Below, piece after piece: positions 1 through 6,216 of a stretch of DNA of 15,054 nucleotides. Both the position numbers and the translations under genes were made by a program. The stretch's first letter is position 1. Each line of letters opens with the position of its first letter. This stretch comes from Candidatus Gastranaerophilales bacterium (lineage in GTDB: Bacteria > Cyanobacteriota > Vampirovibrionia > Gastranaerophilales > JAILCC01), in contig JAKSUS010000007.1 in NCBI GenBank assembly GCA_024408745.1, forward strand, positions 1 through 15,054. Direction: 5' to 3'. Under the pieces are notes generated by a model. It ran no database searches. It saw only the letters and a list, made by a program, of their open reading frames with translations, and had not been told where the DNA came from.

Positions 1-787
1 CAGAAAGTACATCTTCTATAAATTCGTCAAAATTTTCTTTTCTTTTTGATTTATAAACAGAACCGTATTTTCGAATATAGTCATCTCTTGAACAACATAA
101 AGAAAGTCTGAATCCTGTTTCATTTCTACTTGTTGTCAAACCTAAATTTTTATAAATGTTTTGAGGAATTATACCGTCTTTTCCAAATGGAAAACGTGCT
201 TTATAATCTTCAATATCATAAAATTTATTTAGGTCATTATAAAAATCTTTATCAATTTCATCTTTTGTTTTACTTTCTAAATATATCTTTTTAGCCAAAT
301 AAACCGTTAAATCATTATCTTGTGTTTCAAGGAAAACATATTCACCTAATTCCATAATTGAAGTAGTTAAATCCTGAAATTTATTTAAAAAACTATTGTC
401 TCTTGCTTCTTGTGAAAATGACGATTGAAGATTTTTAAATTCTAACGGATATGCTTGTTGTAATTCTTCAACAGTATGACAATTTTCCATATTATCGTAA
501 AATGAACGATAATTAGCAAATACTTCTTTTATTTTTGCTCTTTCCTCAGCGGTATAAGTATTTAAGTGCATATTATAACTTGCAGGCATGCCTTTTCCGT
601 CACTATATGCGGTATAAAAACTTTCAAGATTATCGCTATTGGCACCAAAATTAATCTGATAACTGTAATTCGGGAAATTTGACAAACTTGTCGTATTTAC
701 TGTGTTATCTGTTTTTTCTGTGATATTTTGTTTGCTTTGTGCATTATCTTTTAAACTATGCGCTATGGGATTAAAAAATATTTTCAT
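1..787 (-). CDS. Hypothetical protein with INFGA motif, C-terminus cut off by window edge
   Basis: The frame is open from an ATG at 787 down to the left edge with no stop, giving about 262 codons; the C-terminal end lies outside the window. I do not recognise a family. The first 40 residues are polar and Ser/Thr/Asn-rich, followed by the motif I-N-F-G-A at residues 45–49, which resembles short motifs near the N-termini of other hypothetical proteins here. The rest is soluble and mainly charged helix, with no signal peptide, membrane span or catalytic motif that I can see. Upstream on the minus strand is an AGG-containing ribosome site about 6 nt before the ATG. A TATAAT lies at 812–817, with the GCAA[AT]TT box 26 nt further up. 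It is probably monocistronic. The reading frame is certain by direct translation; the function is unknown. Confidence 0.85.
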   Translation of the reverse strand, partial: MKIFFNPIAHSLKDNAQSKQNITEKTDNTVNTTSLSNFPNYSYQINFGANSDNLESFYTAYSDGKGMPASYNMHLNTYTAEERAKIKEVFANYRSFYDNMENCHTVEELQQAYPLEFKNLQSSFSQEARDNSFLNKFQDLTTSIMELGEYVFLETQDNDLTVYLAKKIYLESKTKDEIDKDFYNDLNKFYDIEDYKARFPFGKDGIIPQNIYKNLGLTTSRNETGFRLSLCCSRDDYIRKYGSVYKSKRKENFDEFIEDVLS

Positions 788-811
788 GTTCTGCCTAAAA
801 TATATCTTCTG

Positions 812-845
812 ATTATAGAAAATATGAACATGAAATAAATTGCCA
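812..845 (-). promoter_or_regulatory. Promoter of the left-edge gene (GCAA-box type)
   Basis: Read on the minus strand, GCAATTTATTT starts at 843 and a perfect TATAAT starts at 817, exactly 26 nt apart start to start. The predicted transcription start is near 805, giving a leader of about 18 nt before the ATG at 787. No TTGACA-like −35 is present; the GCAA box occupies that place. Confidence 0.55.
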
Positions 846-853
846 CATGTTAT

Positions 854-1486
854 TTATTTTAAATTTTTATTAATAGCTTTCGTAATAATGATATACAAAT
901 TTAAAAGTATCAAGCCTAAAACCATTCCCGCAAAAACATCCGTAGGGAAATGAACATTTAATTTCCATCTTGATAATGCAACCAAAAATATAAATATACT
1001 GCAAAAAGCTATTAAAAAATATCTCCAGAATTTATTTTGAACATAAGTTAAAACCAAATATATAATTATTCCGTAAAAACACATTGTTGTAAGTATATGG
1101 CAAGAGGGGTAACTTGCGCCCGGGTATTCATTTCCGCAAGGTCTTTCCCGTCCGAAAATATCTTTTAATAAATCACCGCCGCGCCATGCAATTTGCGTAA
1201 AGATAACTAAAAATATTCCTTCAGAGTATTTTTTATGAGAAAAAAGTGCTGAAACTACTGTTAATTGAGGCCAAAACAAATACCATTGCCCCCCGAAATG
1301 TGATACCTCATGAGCCAAAGAAACAGGATATTGAACCAATAAAGCCTGTATTGCTTTTAAAATGGCAAAATCATAACTGTTACTGTTTGGAACAAAAAAT
1401 ACAAATAACGTTATTAATACAAATATTAGCGAAAGAATCCCTATGTATTGCCAATTTCTTGTAATATTGTAAGCTGCTTTTTTCAT
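854..1486 (-). CDS. PAP2-family membrane phosphatase
   Basis: An integral membrane protein of 210 aa with about five or six hydrophobic segments. It carries the three motifs of the PAP2/acid phosphatase superfamily: K-x6-R-P at residues 108–116, P-S-C-H at 127–130, and S-R-x5-H-x3-D at 172–183. These motifs form the site that removes phosphate from lipid substrates such as phosphatidate, undecaprenyl pyrophosphate or lipid-A phosphates; which one cannot be told. Motif 2 is normally PSGH; here Gly is Cys, while the Ser and catalytic His are kept. The length is typical. The start is supported by a GAGGA ribosome site about 6 nt upstream. It is transcribed alone, divergently from the ABC ATPase. 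The superfamily call is secure; the substrate is not. Confidence 0.92.
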   Translation of the reverse strand: MKKAAYNITRNWQYIGILSLIFVLITLFVFFVPNSNSYDFAILKAIQALLVQYPVSLAHEVSHFGGQWYLFWPQLTVVSALFSHKKYSEGIFLVIFTQIAWRGGDLLKDIFGRERPCGNEYPGASYPSCHILTTMCFYGIIIYLVLTYVQNKFWRYFLIAFCSIFIFLVALSRWKLNVHFPTDVFAGMVLGLILLNLYIIITKAINKNLK

Positions 1487-1512
1487 AAAGTCCTCATAAA
1501 CTCAACTTTATT

Positions 1513-1541
1513 ATTATACAATAAATACAAGATTTTTTTAA
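1513..1541 (-). promoter_or_regulatory. Probable promoter of the PAP2 gene
   Basis: On the minus strand a perfect TATAAT lies at 1518–1513, with a weak −35 TTAAAA at 1541–1536 (17-nt spacer). It sits about 27 nt upstream of the ATG at 1486. Unlike the hypothetical genes, it has no GCAA box 26 nt upstream. Confidence 0.4.
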
Positions 1542-1606
1542 AATTTTATACAAAACATATACGGCTTATAGTATTAATTATAACCATTTTAGTCTGAACG
1601 GTACTA

Positions 1607-1642
1607 TTTATGGAAAAAATAAAATGTGGTATCATTTAGTTA
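1607..1642 (+). promoter_or_regulatory. Possible extended −10 promoter giving a leaderless dppF-type mRNA
   Basis: TGG-TATCAT at 1627–1635 matches an extended −10 element. Seven nt downstream of the hexamer is the A of the ATG at 1642, so transcription from here would start on the start codon. The −35 region (about 1607–1612) is poor. There is also no convincing ribosome site before 1642, which fits a leaderless message. Speculative. Confidence 0.3.
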
Positions 1643-2607
1643 TGGAAAAATTGGTTGAAATACGAAATTTAACAAAAAAATTTCCTCAGGGTAAAGACTT
1701 CATAGGTAAACCTAAAGGTTTTGTCTATGCGTTAAACGGAATAAATTTAGATATATTTAAAGGTGAAACATTAGGAATAGTCGGTGAATCAGGTTGTGGA
1801 AAATCAACCTTGGGCAGATGTATTTTAAATCTCATTGAACCCGATACAGGCGAAGTTATTTTTAAAAATACCAATATTTTAAGAACCGATAAAAAGAATT
1901 TAAAATTGTTGAGAAAAAACATGCAAATTGTTTTTCAAAACCCTTATTCGAGTTTAAACCCGAGAATGTCCATAAAAGACATATTATCAGAACCTTTAAA
2001 ATTAAATACTGATTTTAGTAAAAAAGAAATAGAAAAAACCGTTGATGAGATTTTAGAATGTGTCGGCTTATCTTCAAATATAAAAAACAATTTCCCGCAT
2101 GAGTTTTCAGGCGGTCAAAGACAACGTATAGTTATTGCAAAAGCTTTAATTTTAAAACCCGAATTTATTATTGCCGATGAACCTATAAGTGCTTTGGATA
2201 TTAGTATTCAGGCACAAATTATTTCACTATTGAAAGATTTAAAAGAAAAATTCAACTTAACTTACATGTTTATTTCGCATGATTTAAGAACGGTAAAACA
2301 TTTTTGCGACAGAGTTGCGGTTATGTATTTAGGTGAAATTGTTGAACAATCTTCAACTGATGAATTATTCGATAATCCTCTTCATCCTTATACAAAAGCA
2401 CTTTTAAACTCTATACCCAAAATTGATTTAGAGAATAAAACCGAAATTAAAGGTATAGAAGGTGAAATACAAAGTAACGAAAAAATTTATAATTGTTGTA
2501 ATTTTTGTAAAAGATGTGAATTTGTGCAAGATATTTGTAAAAACGAAGTCCCAAAAGAAGTTTTACAAAATGAAAACCATATTGTAAAATGTTTTCTTTA
2601 CAAGTAG
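1642..2607 (+). CDS. Oligopeptide/dipeptide ABC transporter ATPase (DppF/OppF type)
   Basis: ATPase subunit that powers peptide (or nickel/oligosaccharide-type) import from the cytoplasmic face of the inner membrane. In the 321-aa product, Walker A GESGCGKST is at 48–56 and the Q-loop QNPYSSLNPR at 99–108, a form typical of the DppF/OppF side. The signature SGGQR is at 156–160, Walker B ends at D179-E180, the D-loop SALD is at 183–186 and the switch His is H213. The HPYTKALL segment of the oligo_HPY C-terminal domain follows. The tail has six Cys (285, 286, 289, 292, 299, 317); in some Opp ATPases the equivalent Cys cluster binds an iron–sulfur centre. An in-frame ATG at 1624 would add six residues, but MEKLVEIRNL at 1642 matches the family start. 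No permease, binding protein or partner ATPase is adjacent. The next gene's promoter box overlaps its stop codon. Confidence 0.93.
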   Translation: MEKLVEIRNLTKKFPQGKDFIGKPKGFVYALNGINLDIFKGETLGIVGESGCGKSTLGRCILNLIEPDTGEVIFKNTNILRTDKKNLKLLRKNMQIVFQNPYSSLNPRMSIKDILSEPLKLNTDFSKKEIEKTVDEILECVGLSSNIKNNFPHEFSGGQRQRIVIAKALILKPEFIIADEPISALDISIQAQIISLLKDLKEKFNLTYMFISHDLRTVKHFCDRVAVMYLGEIVEQSSTDELFDNPLHPYTKALLNSIPKIDLENKTEIKGIEGEIQSNEKIYNCCNFCKRCEFVQDICKNEVPKEVLQNENHIVKCFLYK

Positions 2608-2638
2608 CAAATTTTTTATTTAGGTATTTTAATAATAT
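2605..2638 (+). promoter_or_regulatory. Promoter of the 2662 gene (GCAA-box type), overlapping the ATPase stop codon
   Basis: TAGCAAATTTTTTATT begins at 2605, and the TAG is the stop codon of the ABC ATPase. The G of GCAA is at 2607 and a TAATAT hexamer begins at 2633, again 26 nt apart. The predicted start of transcription is near 2645, about 17 nt before the ATG at 2662. Confidence 0.5.
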
Positions 2639-2661
2639 TACTTCATGAATAAGGAAAACCC

Positions 2662-3369
2662 ATGAATATTTCTGCATTATCTAATATTAATTTTAAATCT
2701 AATACTCCGATTTATCATATTTATAATCGTGATAAAGACGGTTTATTGTCAGAATTAGAACAAGAACAATTTAAAGGTCCTCTTGATTCATTAATAAAAA
2801 GATTGAATAAAAAAAATACTCCCGAAGCCGATTTTTTTGCTTATTATATTCCTGATTTTAAAAAGGTTAAAAAAGCAACCAGTACTGCCATTGGTAATAA
2901 CGAAATAAGAAAATCTACAATAGTATATGGAAGAGATGCAATCAATGTTAATGAATTAAGAGAAGATTGTTATGTCCAAGATTGCTATTCAAAAGAAGAT
3001 ATAAATTCAATGATAAGAAAATATTATGTTTTAGCAGATAATAAAAGAGCAATCAGTGAGGAAACAGGCGAAAAATTAGGATTAATTTTATACACAACAT
3101 CACAAGGTAATAGTTTTAAATTAGATGATATTCATATTGTAAATACTAAATGTAAACCGGTTGCTAAATTTAGTGATGAACAAACACTTAGTCTTGAAGA
3201 AGAAATGGCAATAGATGAATATTTAGCTGAAAAAAACAAAAAACAACCTGAAGAATTTCCTCCTCGTCCGGAAGAATTGGAAGAAGAATTTGAAGATATT
3301 GATAAATACCTTGCTTCTTTTCAGCCTGCTAAATTAGTTCAGGGTGAATTATTTGATAAGATTGCTTAA
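2662..3369 (+). CDS. Hypothetical protein with ISA/INFK N-terminus and one EF-hand-like loop
   Basis: A 235-aa protein of no family I recognise. It opens with M-N-I-S-A and has I-N-F-K-S at residues 9–13. Residues 22–33 fit the 12-residue EF-hand loop: N at position 1, D at 3, D at 5, G at 6, L at 8 and E at 12. Only one such loop is visible, so calcium binding is a hypothesis. The middle is mixed alpha/beta in appearance. The C-terminal 45 residues are strongly acidic, with Pro/Glu runs. There is no signal peptide or membrane span. The start has a good AAGGA ribosome site 6 nt upstream. The stop codon lies 2 bp from the stop of the convergent coiled-coil gene, with no room for a terminator between them. 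Confidence 0.85.
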   Translation: MNISALSNINFKSNTPIYHIYNRDKDGLLSELEQEQFKGPLDSLIKRLNKKNTPEADFFAYYIPDFKKVKKATSTAIGNNEIRKSTIVYGRDAINVNELREDCYVQDCYSKEDINSMIRKYYVLADNKRAISEETGEKLGLILYTTSQGNSFKLDDIHIVNTKCKPVAKFSDEQTLSLEEEMAIDEYLAEKNKKQPEEFPPRPEELEEEFEDIDKYLASFQPAKLVQGELFDKIA

Positions 3370-3371
3370 AT

Positions 3372-4754
3372 TTATACATTTGCAAATAAAGAAGAACTGT
3401 ATTTAAAATAATCATCTTGCATATCGCTTAATGCAATTCTGTTATGTCTTTCATTCATTTCCATTTCGTTTTCAAGCATGCGTTTTTTGCTTTGAATATC
3501 CGAAATTTTATCTTCAAGTTTTGCTTTCATAGATTTAGCATATTCAACTTTTGCTTGAGATTTTTTATCATTTTTATTTTCCGTTTGAGATTTTTTGATA
3601 CAAGATAATAAATAATTAATTATTTTTTTGAAATTGCTTTCTTTGTTTTCTAATTTTTCTTTTTTAAATTCTTTAACTTTATATTCTTCTTTTAAATTTT
3701 CTTGTTTTGCAATTTGGGTTTGGTGTTCTTCCTGTTGTCTTTTATATTCTTGTTCTTTTCTGTATTCAATAATTTGGTTAGTTAATTTTGAAGTATTTTC
3801 TTTGGCAATTTTTTGAATTTCTTCTTGAGTTTTACCGATAACTTCTAATTTTTGTTCTTTTTGTTCTTCGGTTAAATAATCAGCTTCTTTAATAATTTCG
3901 GAAGCATATGTTCTTTCAACCGTATCAACAGGTTCTGTTGCTTCTACAACTTTTTTTATTGAGTCATCATCTAAAGTTTCAGGTAGAACTTCTTCTATTG
4001 CTTTTACGATTTCTTCACGTTTTTTTGGAACACTTTCAGTATAAGCAGTTTCAAGGTTTTCTTTCTGTTTATCATCAACGCTTACGAGTCTTGCTGCTTC
4101 AACACCTACAACAGTATATTCTGATCTTTTTTGTACACTTTCTTTTAATTCTTTAGCTTGTTCACTTGAAACTTTTTTTGTTTCTTTTGGGATAATTTCT
4201 TGGGCATCTTTTTTTGTACCTTCTACTTGTAATTTATTTAATTCATTAACAAATTCTTTTTCCGTTATTTTTTTACTTTCAAATTTTGCGATTAAGGCTC
4301 TTACTTTTTTATGATATTCAATTTCAAGTTTATCAATTTCAACACCACGCTTTGCTGATGCTAATACAATGGCACTTTCTGCTTTGTGCTGCCTTATAAT
4401 ATCATCAAGCGTTATTTCACCTTTATCAATACTTTGTTGAATAGGATTTATATCTTTAATATCAGCATTTGCAGTTTTTAAACTTTCAATGAACTCTTGT
4501 TCGCAAAAATGAGGTGCTCTTCCATGTTTCTTTATAAATTCTTCATATAATTCACTTGCTCTCATTTCTTTATCTTGTACGTTAGGTGTGCTTTCAGTTT
4601 GAGAACTTTTTGTTGATACATTCAAATCCAATAAACCAAAACTATTAGGATTATATTCAAAAACAGGTGAAGTTTGAGTTACTTGTGTTGATGGTTGCTG
4701 TAAACTTACCTGTTGATTTGATACTATTGAATTTTGTATTTTTCCTATTTCCAT
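3372..4754 (-). CDS. Long charged coiled-coil hypothetical protein with SHOCT-like hairpin
   Basis: A 460-aa Lys/Glu-rich protein, not recognised as a named family. Residues 1–60 are polar and Gln/Ser/Thr-rich, starting MEIGKIQNS. Residues 147–175 (V-R-A-L-I … K-I-T-E-K-E-F-V-N-E-L) look like a SHOCT-type helical hairpin, and a second weaker copy is at 108–124 (KGEITLDDI). Residues about 300–370 and 400–436 are long predicted coiled coil. Between them, near 375–388, is a short amphipathic stretch (FKKIINYLLSCIKK) resembling the C-terminus of the upstream paralogue. No signal peptide. An AAAGGA ribosome site lies about 8 nt before the ATG. It follows the 4777–5580 gene by 22 nt and is probably cotranscribed with it. 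A scaffold or oligomerising role is conceivable but unproven. Confidence 0.85.
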   Translation of the reverse strand: MEIGKIQNSIVSNQQVSLQQPSTQVTQTSPVFEYNPNSFGLLDLNVSTKSSQTESTPNVQDKEMRASELYEEFIKKHGRAPHFCEQEFIESLKTANADIKDINPIQQSIDKGEITLDDIIRQHKAESAIVLASAKRGVEIDKLEIEYHKKVRALIAKFESKKITEKEFVNELNKLQVEGTKKDAQEIIPKETKKVSSEQAKELKESVQKRSEYTVVGVEAARLVSVDDKQKENLETAYTESVPKKREEIVKAIEEVLPETLDDDSIKKVVEATEPVDTVERTYASEIIKEADYLTEEQKEQKLEVIGKTQEEIQKIAKENTSKLTNQIIEYRKEQEYKRQQEEHQTQIAKQENLKEEYKVKEFKKEKLENKESNFKKIINYLLSCIKKSQTENKNDKKSQAKVEYAKSMKAKLEDKISDIQSKKRMLENEMEMNERHNRIALSDMQDDYFKYSSSLFANV

Positions 4755-4776
4755 TAATATTCCTTTGAATTAATTT

Positions 4777-5580
4777 TTATTTTTTATTAAATAAAGATTT
4801 AAGCCAATTTTTAATTTTTTGAAAGAGTGTTATTTTTTGTGGTTCTGATGATTGTTCTGTGCTTGATTCTGATTCCGGTTTTGTATCGGGTTCAGAAGGT
4901 TCTTCGGTTGTTAAAAGACCTTGATATTCCATTAAAGCAATATCAATAGGTATTTTCATATGTTCAAATGCCTGCATGTAAAATTCTTTTGATTCATTAT
5001 TTAAATTTGGTAATTCTTTTAATCCTTCATTCATTAATTTACCGTAATTTTCTTGAAGTTTCTTTAAAAAGGCAATTTTTTCATCTTTATTTAATCCTGT
5101 TATTCCCTCCGTTATAACAACTTTTCTTATAATACCGCCTTCAGTTTTAAACAAATTTTTGATAGCACATTTTTGTTCATCACTTAAATTTTCAGTTTCT
5201 GTAGGTAGCGTAAGTTTAATTTTTTCTTTTAGACTGTTTTTTGTTGCATCAAATAATTGATTAATAAATTCATCTTGTGTAATTTCGTTATTTCTAACTC
5301 TTTCAATCAAATCATTAACTTGTATATTATACCGTTCTGTGATTTTCTTAATTTCATCAGGTTCATTGGCTTGTTCAGCACTAATAGCACTTGTCATATT
5401 TGTATAAGTACCCATTTCATAACATACAGAATTGAGGTCAATATTATAAGGATTACTTGTATATTTAATACTTGGTTTATCCCAAATATTTACTTGAGTA
5501 TTATTTTTAACAGTATTACTTATTGGTAGTTCTGTTAAATTTAAAGAATTATTAATAATTTCTGTTTTTCCAATTTCCAT
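4777..5580 (-). CDS. Hypothetical protein, paralogue of the downstream coiled-coil gene
   Basis: A 267-aa soluble protein when started at the ATG at 5580. Its N-terminus MEIGKTEII matches MEIGKIQNS of the next gene. Residues 84–109 (Y-N-I-Q-V-N-D-L-I … E-I-T-Q-D-E-F-I-N-Q-L) align without gaps to residues 147–172 of that gene, the SHOCT-like hairpin. Residues about 220–248 are an acidic Glu/Pro/Ser linker. The last 18 residues form an amphipathic Lys/Trp/Phe helix (LFQKIKNWLKSLFNKK), perhaps a membrane or partner contact. The frame can be extended upstream to a TTG at 5622, but the shared MEIGK start and an AGAAAG ribosome-like site favour 5580. It is the first gene of a two-gene unit. Function unknown. 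Confidence 0.83.
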   Translation of the reverse strand: MEIGKTEIINNSLNLTELPISNTVKNNTQVNIWDKPSIKYTSNPYNIDLNSVCYEMGTYTNMTSAISAEQANEPDEIKKITERYNIQVNDLIERVRNNEITQDEFINQLFDATKNSLKEKIKLTLPTETENLSDEQKCAIKNLFKTEGGIIRKVVITEGITGLNKDEKIAFLKKLQENYGKLMNEGLKELPNLNNESKEFYMQAFEHMKIPIDIALMEYQGLLTTEEPSEPDTKPESESSTEQSSEPQKITLFQKIKNWLKSLFNKK

Positions 5581-5635
5581 GCAATTTCTTTCTAATAATA
5601 AATCCCGTAAGTAAGCATGCAAAAATACTTATATA

Positions 5636-5669
5636 ATAATAAAAACTTTTATTATAAAAAAATTGCTTA
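5636..5669 (-). promoter_or_regulatory. Promoter of the 5580→3372 gene pair (GCAA-box type)
   Basis: On the minus strand, TTTAAGCAATTTTTTT has its GCAA starting at 5666, and a TATTAT hexamer starts at 5641, 25 nt away. The leader would be about 49 nt. The same TTAAGCAATTTTTT string, followed by GTTTTTATT, AAGTAT and a GCATGC, recurs in the same order upstream of the 11956 gene. Confidence 0.5.
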
Positions 5670-5730
5670 AATCTATAGGCCGAAAAGATTGCAGAATTCC
5701 CTTGTCGTCAGATTTGGCTAAAAAAGGCAC

Positions 5731-5749
5731 AAAAAAAAGCTACTTTTTT
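5731..5749 (-). terminator. Weak terminator-like hairpin after the small ORF
   Basis: On the minus strand, directly after the TAG at 5752–5750, AAAAAAG-TAG-CTTTTTT can fold with 7 pairs, and the descending arm sits in a run of eight T. Only one pair is G–C, so stability is poor. It could be an incidental A/T tract. Confidence 0.3.
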
Positions 5750-5947
5750 CTACTTTAAGTTGCTTTCCACCATTACTCTATTATACGTTGCCAAAATCTT
5801 TAACGAGTCTAAACTATCAATTTGTTTTGCTACACTTTGCCCCACACTGCTACTCGACTTCAATGTTCGAGGCTTCATACTTCGGTGAGCGGTAATGCTC
5901 TGTAACCCCCATATTGTCGCAGCCATTGTGCATAGCTTCAAATTCAT
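5750..5947 (-). CDS. Possible small protein, 65 aa, unknown
   Basis: The frame reads MNLKLCTMAATIWGLQSI… and ends …VESNLK, 65 residues. It can be extended to 81 aa from an ATG at 5995, but the ATG at 5947 has a GGAG ribosome site 9 nt upstream. The block is visibly richer in G+C than its surroundings. Residues 3–20 are fairly hydrophobic; the middle is Ser/Lys/Arg-rich (MKPRTLKSSSSVGQSVAKQ). A −35/−10 pair overlapped by a perfect inverted repeat lies just upstream. I do not recognise the protein. A second overlapping frame (5850–6032) is also open, so which frame is used, or whether the block is instead an RNA gene or a decayed gene, is unsettled. Confidence 0.42.
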   Translation of the reverse strand: MNLKLCTMAATIWGLQSITAHRSMKPRTLKSSSSVGQSVAKQIDSLDSLKILATYNRVMVESNLK

Positions 5948-5975
5948 AATCGAAAACTCCGAATAAAATTTCCAC

Positions 5976-6000
5976 ATTAATTGTAACATTAACAATTAAT
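5976..6000. promoter_or_regulatory. Perfect 9-bp inverted repeat, operator-like
   Basis: ATTAATTGT (5976–5984) and ACAATTAAT (5992–6000) are perfect inverted copies separated by 7 nt. The repeat covers the −10 and most of the spacer of the minus-strand promoter at 5980–6008. This is where a dimeric repressor would sit. Confidence 0.45.
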
Positions 6001-6008
6001 ATTGTCCA
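5980..6008 (-). promoter_or_regulatory. Promoter for the small ORF
   Basis: On the minus strand, TGGACA (6008–6003) and TACAAT (5985–5980) are separated by exactly 17 nt. Both are one mismatch from the TTGACA/TATAAT consensus. Transcription would start near 5973, about 26 nt before the ATG at 5947. Confidence 0.45.
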
Positions 6009-6058
6009 CATGATTTTTATAAAATACTTCATAAATATTAATAATGAAAAATTGTTTA

Positions 6059-6092
6059 ATTATACTCTTATATTTATTTAATAAATTTGCTT
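6059..6092 (-). promoter_or_regulatory. Additional GCAA-box promoter pointing at the small ORF
   Basis: On the minus strand, AAGCAAATTTATT has its GCAA starting at 6090 and a perfect TATAAT starting at 6064: 26 nt again. The first plausible start codons downstream are 6032 (no ribosome site) and 5947 (good ribosome site). Confidence 0.45.
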
Positions 6093-6141
6093 TTTATATT
6101 ATATCAATGTAACATGTACATTATATTAAACAGATTTAACC

Positions 6142-6160
6142 GATAAGGATAATTGATATT
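6142..6160 (+). promoter_or_regulatory. Fur-box-like sequence upstream of the TonB operon
   Basis: GATAAGGATAATTGATATT matches 14 of 19 positions of the classical Fur consensus and contains two clean GATAA hexamer starts. It overlaps the −35 element of the operon promoter, a suitable place for iron-dependent repression. AT-rich DNA makes such matches less rare, so this is suggestive only. Confidence 0.35.
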
Positions 6161-6180
6161 AATATATTAGTTGCGATAAT
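6153..6180 (+). promoter_or_regulatory. Promoter of the TonB–ExbB–ExbD–MscS operon
   Basis: TTGATA (6153–6158) and GATAAT (6175–6180) are 16 nt apart. The start of transcription would be near 6187, with a leader of about 30 nt containing a GGGGA ribosome site at 6204–6208. Confidence 0.5.
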
Positions 6181-6216
6181 AAATTTATAAAAATTCAGAG
6201 ATTGGGGAAAATTTAT

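Larger units (their letters stand above)
5581..6216. other. Long intergenic region between divergent operons
   Basis: About 630 bp separate the minus-strand hypothetical pair from the plus-strand TonB operon. Going rightwards it contains the leader and GCAA-box promoter of the 5580 gene, a weak A/T hairpin (5731–5749), and a less AT-rich block of about 200 bp with a possible 65-aa gene on the minus strand (5750–5947). It then contains a promoter overlapped by a 9-bp inverted repeat (5976–6008), another GCAA-box promoter on the minus strand (6059–6092), a quasi-palindrome around 6104–6128, and the Fur-box-like sequence and promoter of the TonB operon (6142–6180). I looked for tRNA, tmRNA, SRP and RNase P RNA signatures and saw none. 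Confidence 0.7.

Noticed and set aside
827..859. A/T hairpin (AAATAAAT…ATTTATTT, and AACATG…CATGTT) between the first two genes as a terminator
   Set aside because: There are almost no G–C pairs and the alternative pairings conflict; the stretch is better explained by the GCAA-box promoter of the 787 gene.
3628..4156. Plus-strand frames rich in Leu/Ser/Phe opposite the coiled-coil gene
   Set aside because: Lys/Glu-rich coding DNA reads as hydrophobic Leu/Phe/Ser on the complement; there is no ribosome site and no promoter.
5581..5622. Upstream TTG start at 5622 for the 4777 gene
   Set aside because: There is no convincing ribosome site, and the paralogue also begins MEIGK, which matches the ATG at 5580.
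5680..5970. Possible structured RNA gene (tRNA, tmRNA, SRP or RNase P RNA) in the higher-G+C block
   Set aside because: A TTCGA and a CCACCA-like string occur, but the flanking bases do not pair as a T-arm or acceptor stem, and none of the conserved cores of these RNAs is visible. A novel RNA remains possible, so only the small ORF was listed, at low confidence.
5850..6032. A 60-aa minus-strand frame overlapping the small ORF
   Set aside because: It has no ribosome site at 6032, whereas the 5947 start of the other frame has a GGAG. It is kept in mind as an alternative but not annotated.
6202..6216. TTG start at 6202 for the TonB-like gene
   Set aside because: The GGGGA ribosome site would be inside the coding sequence; the ATG at 6217 has it at the right distance.
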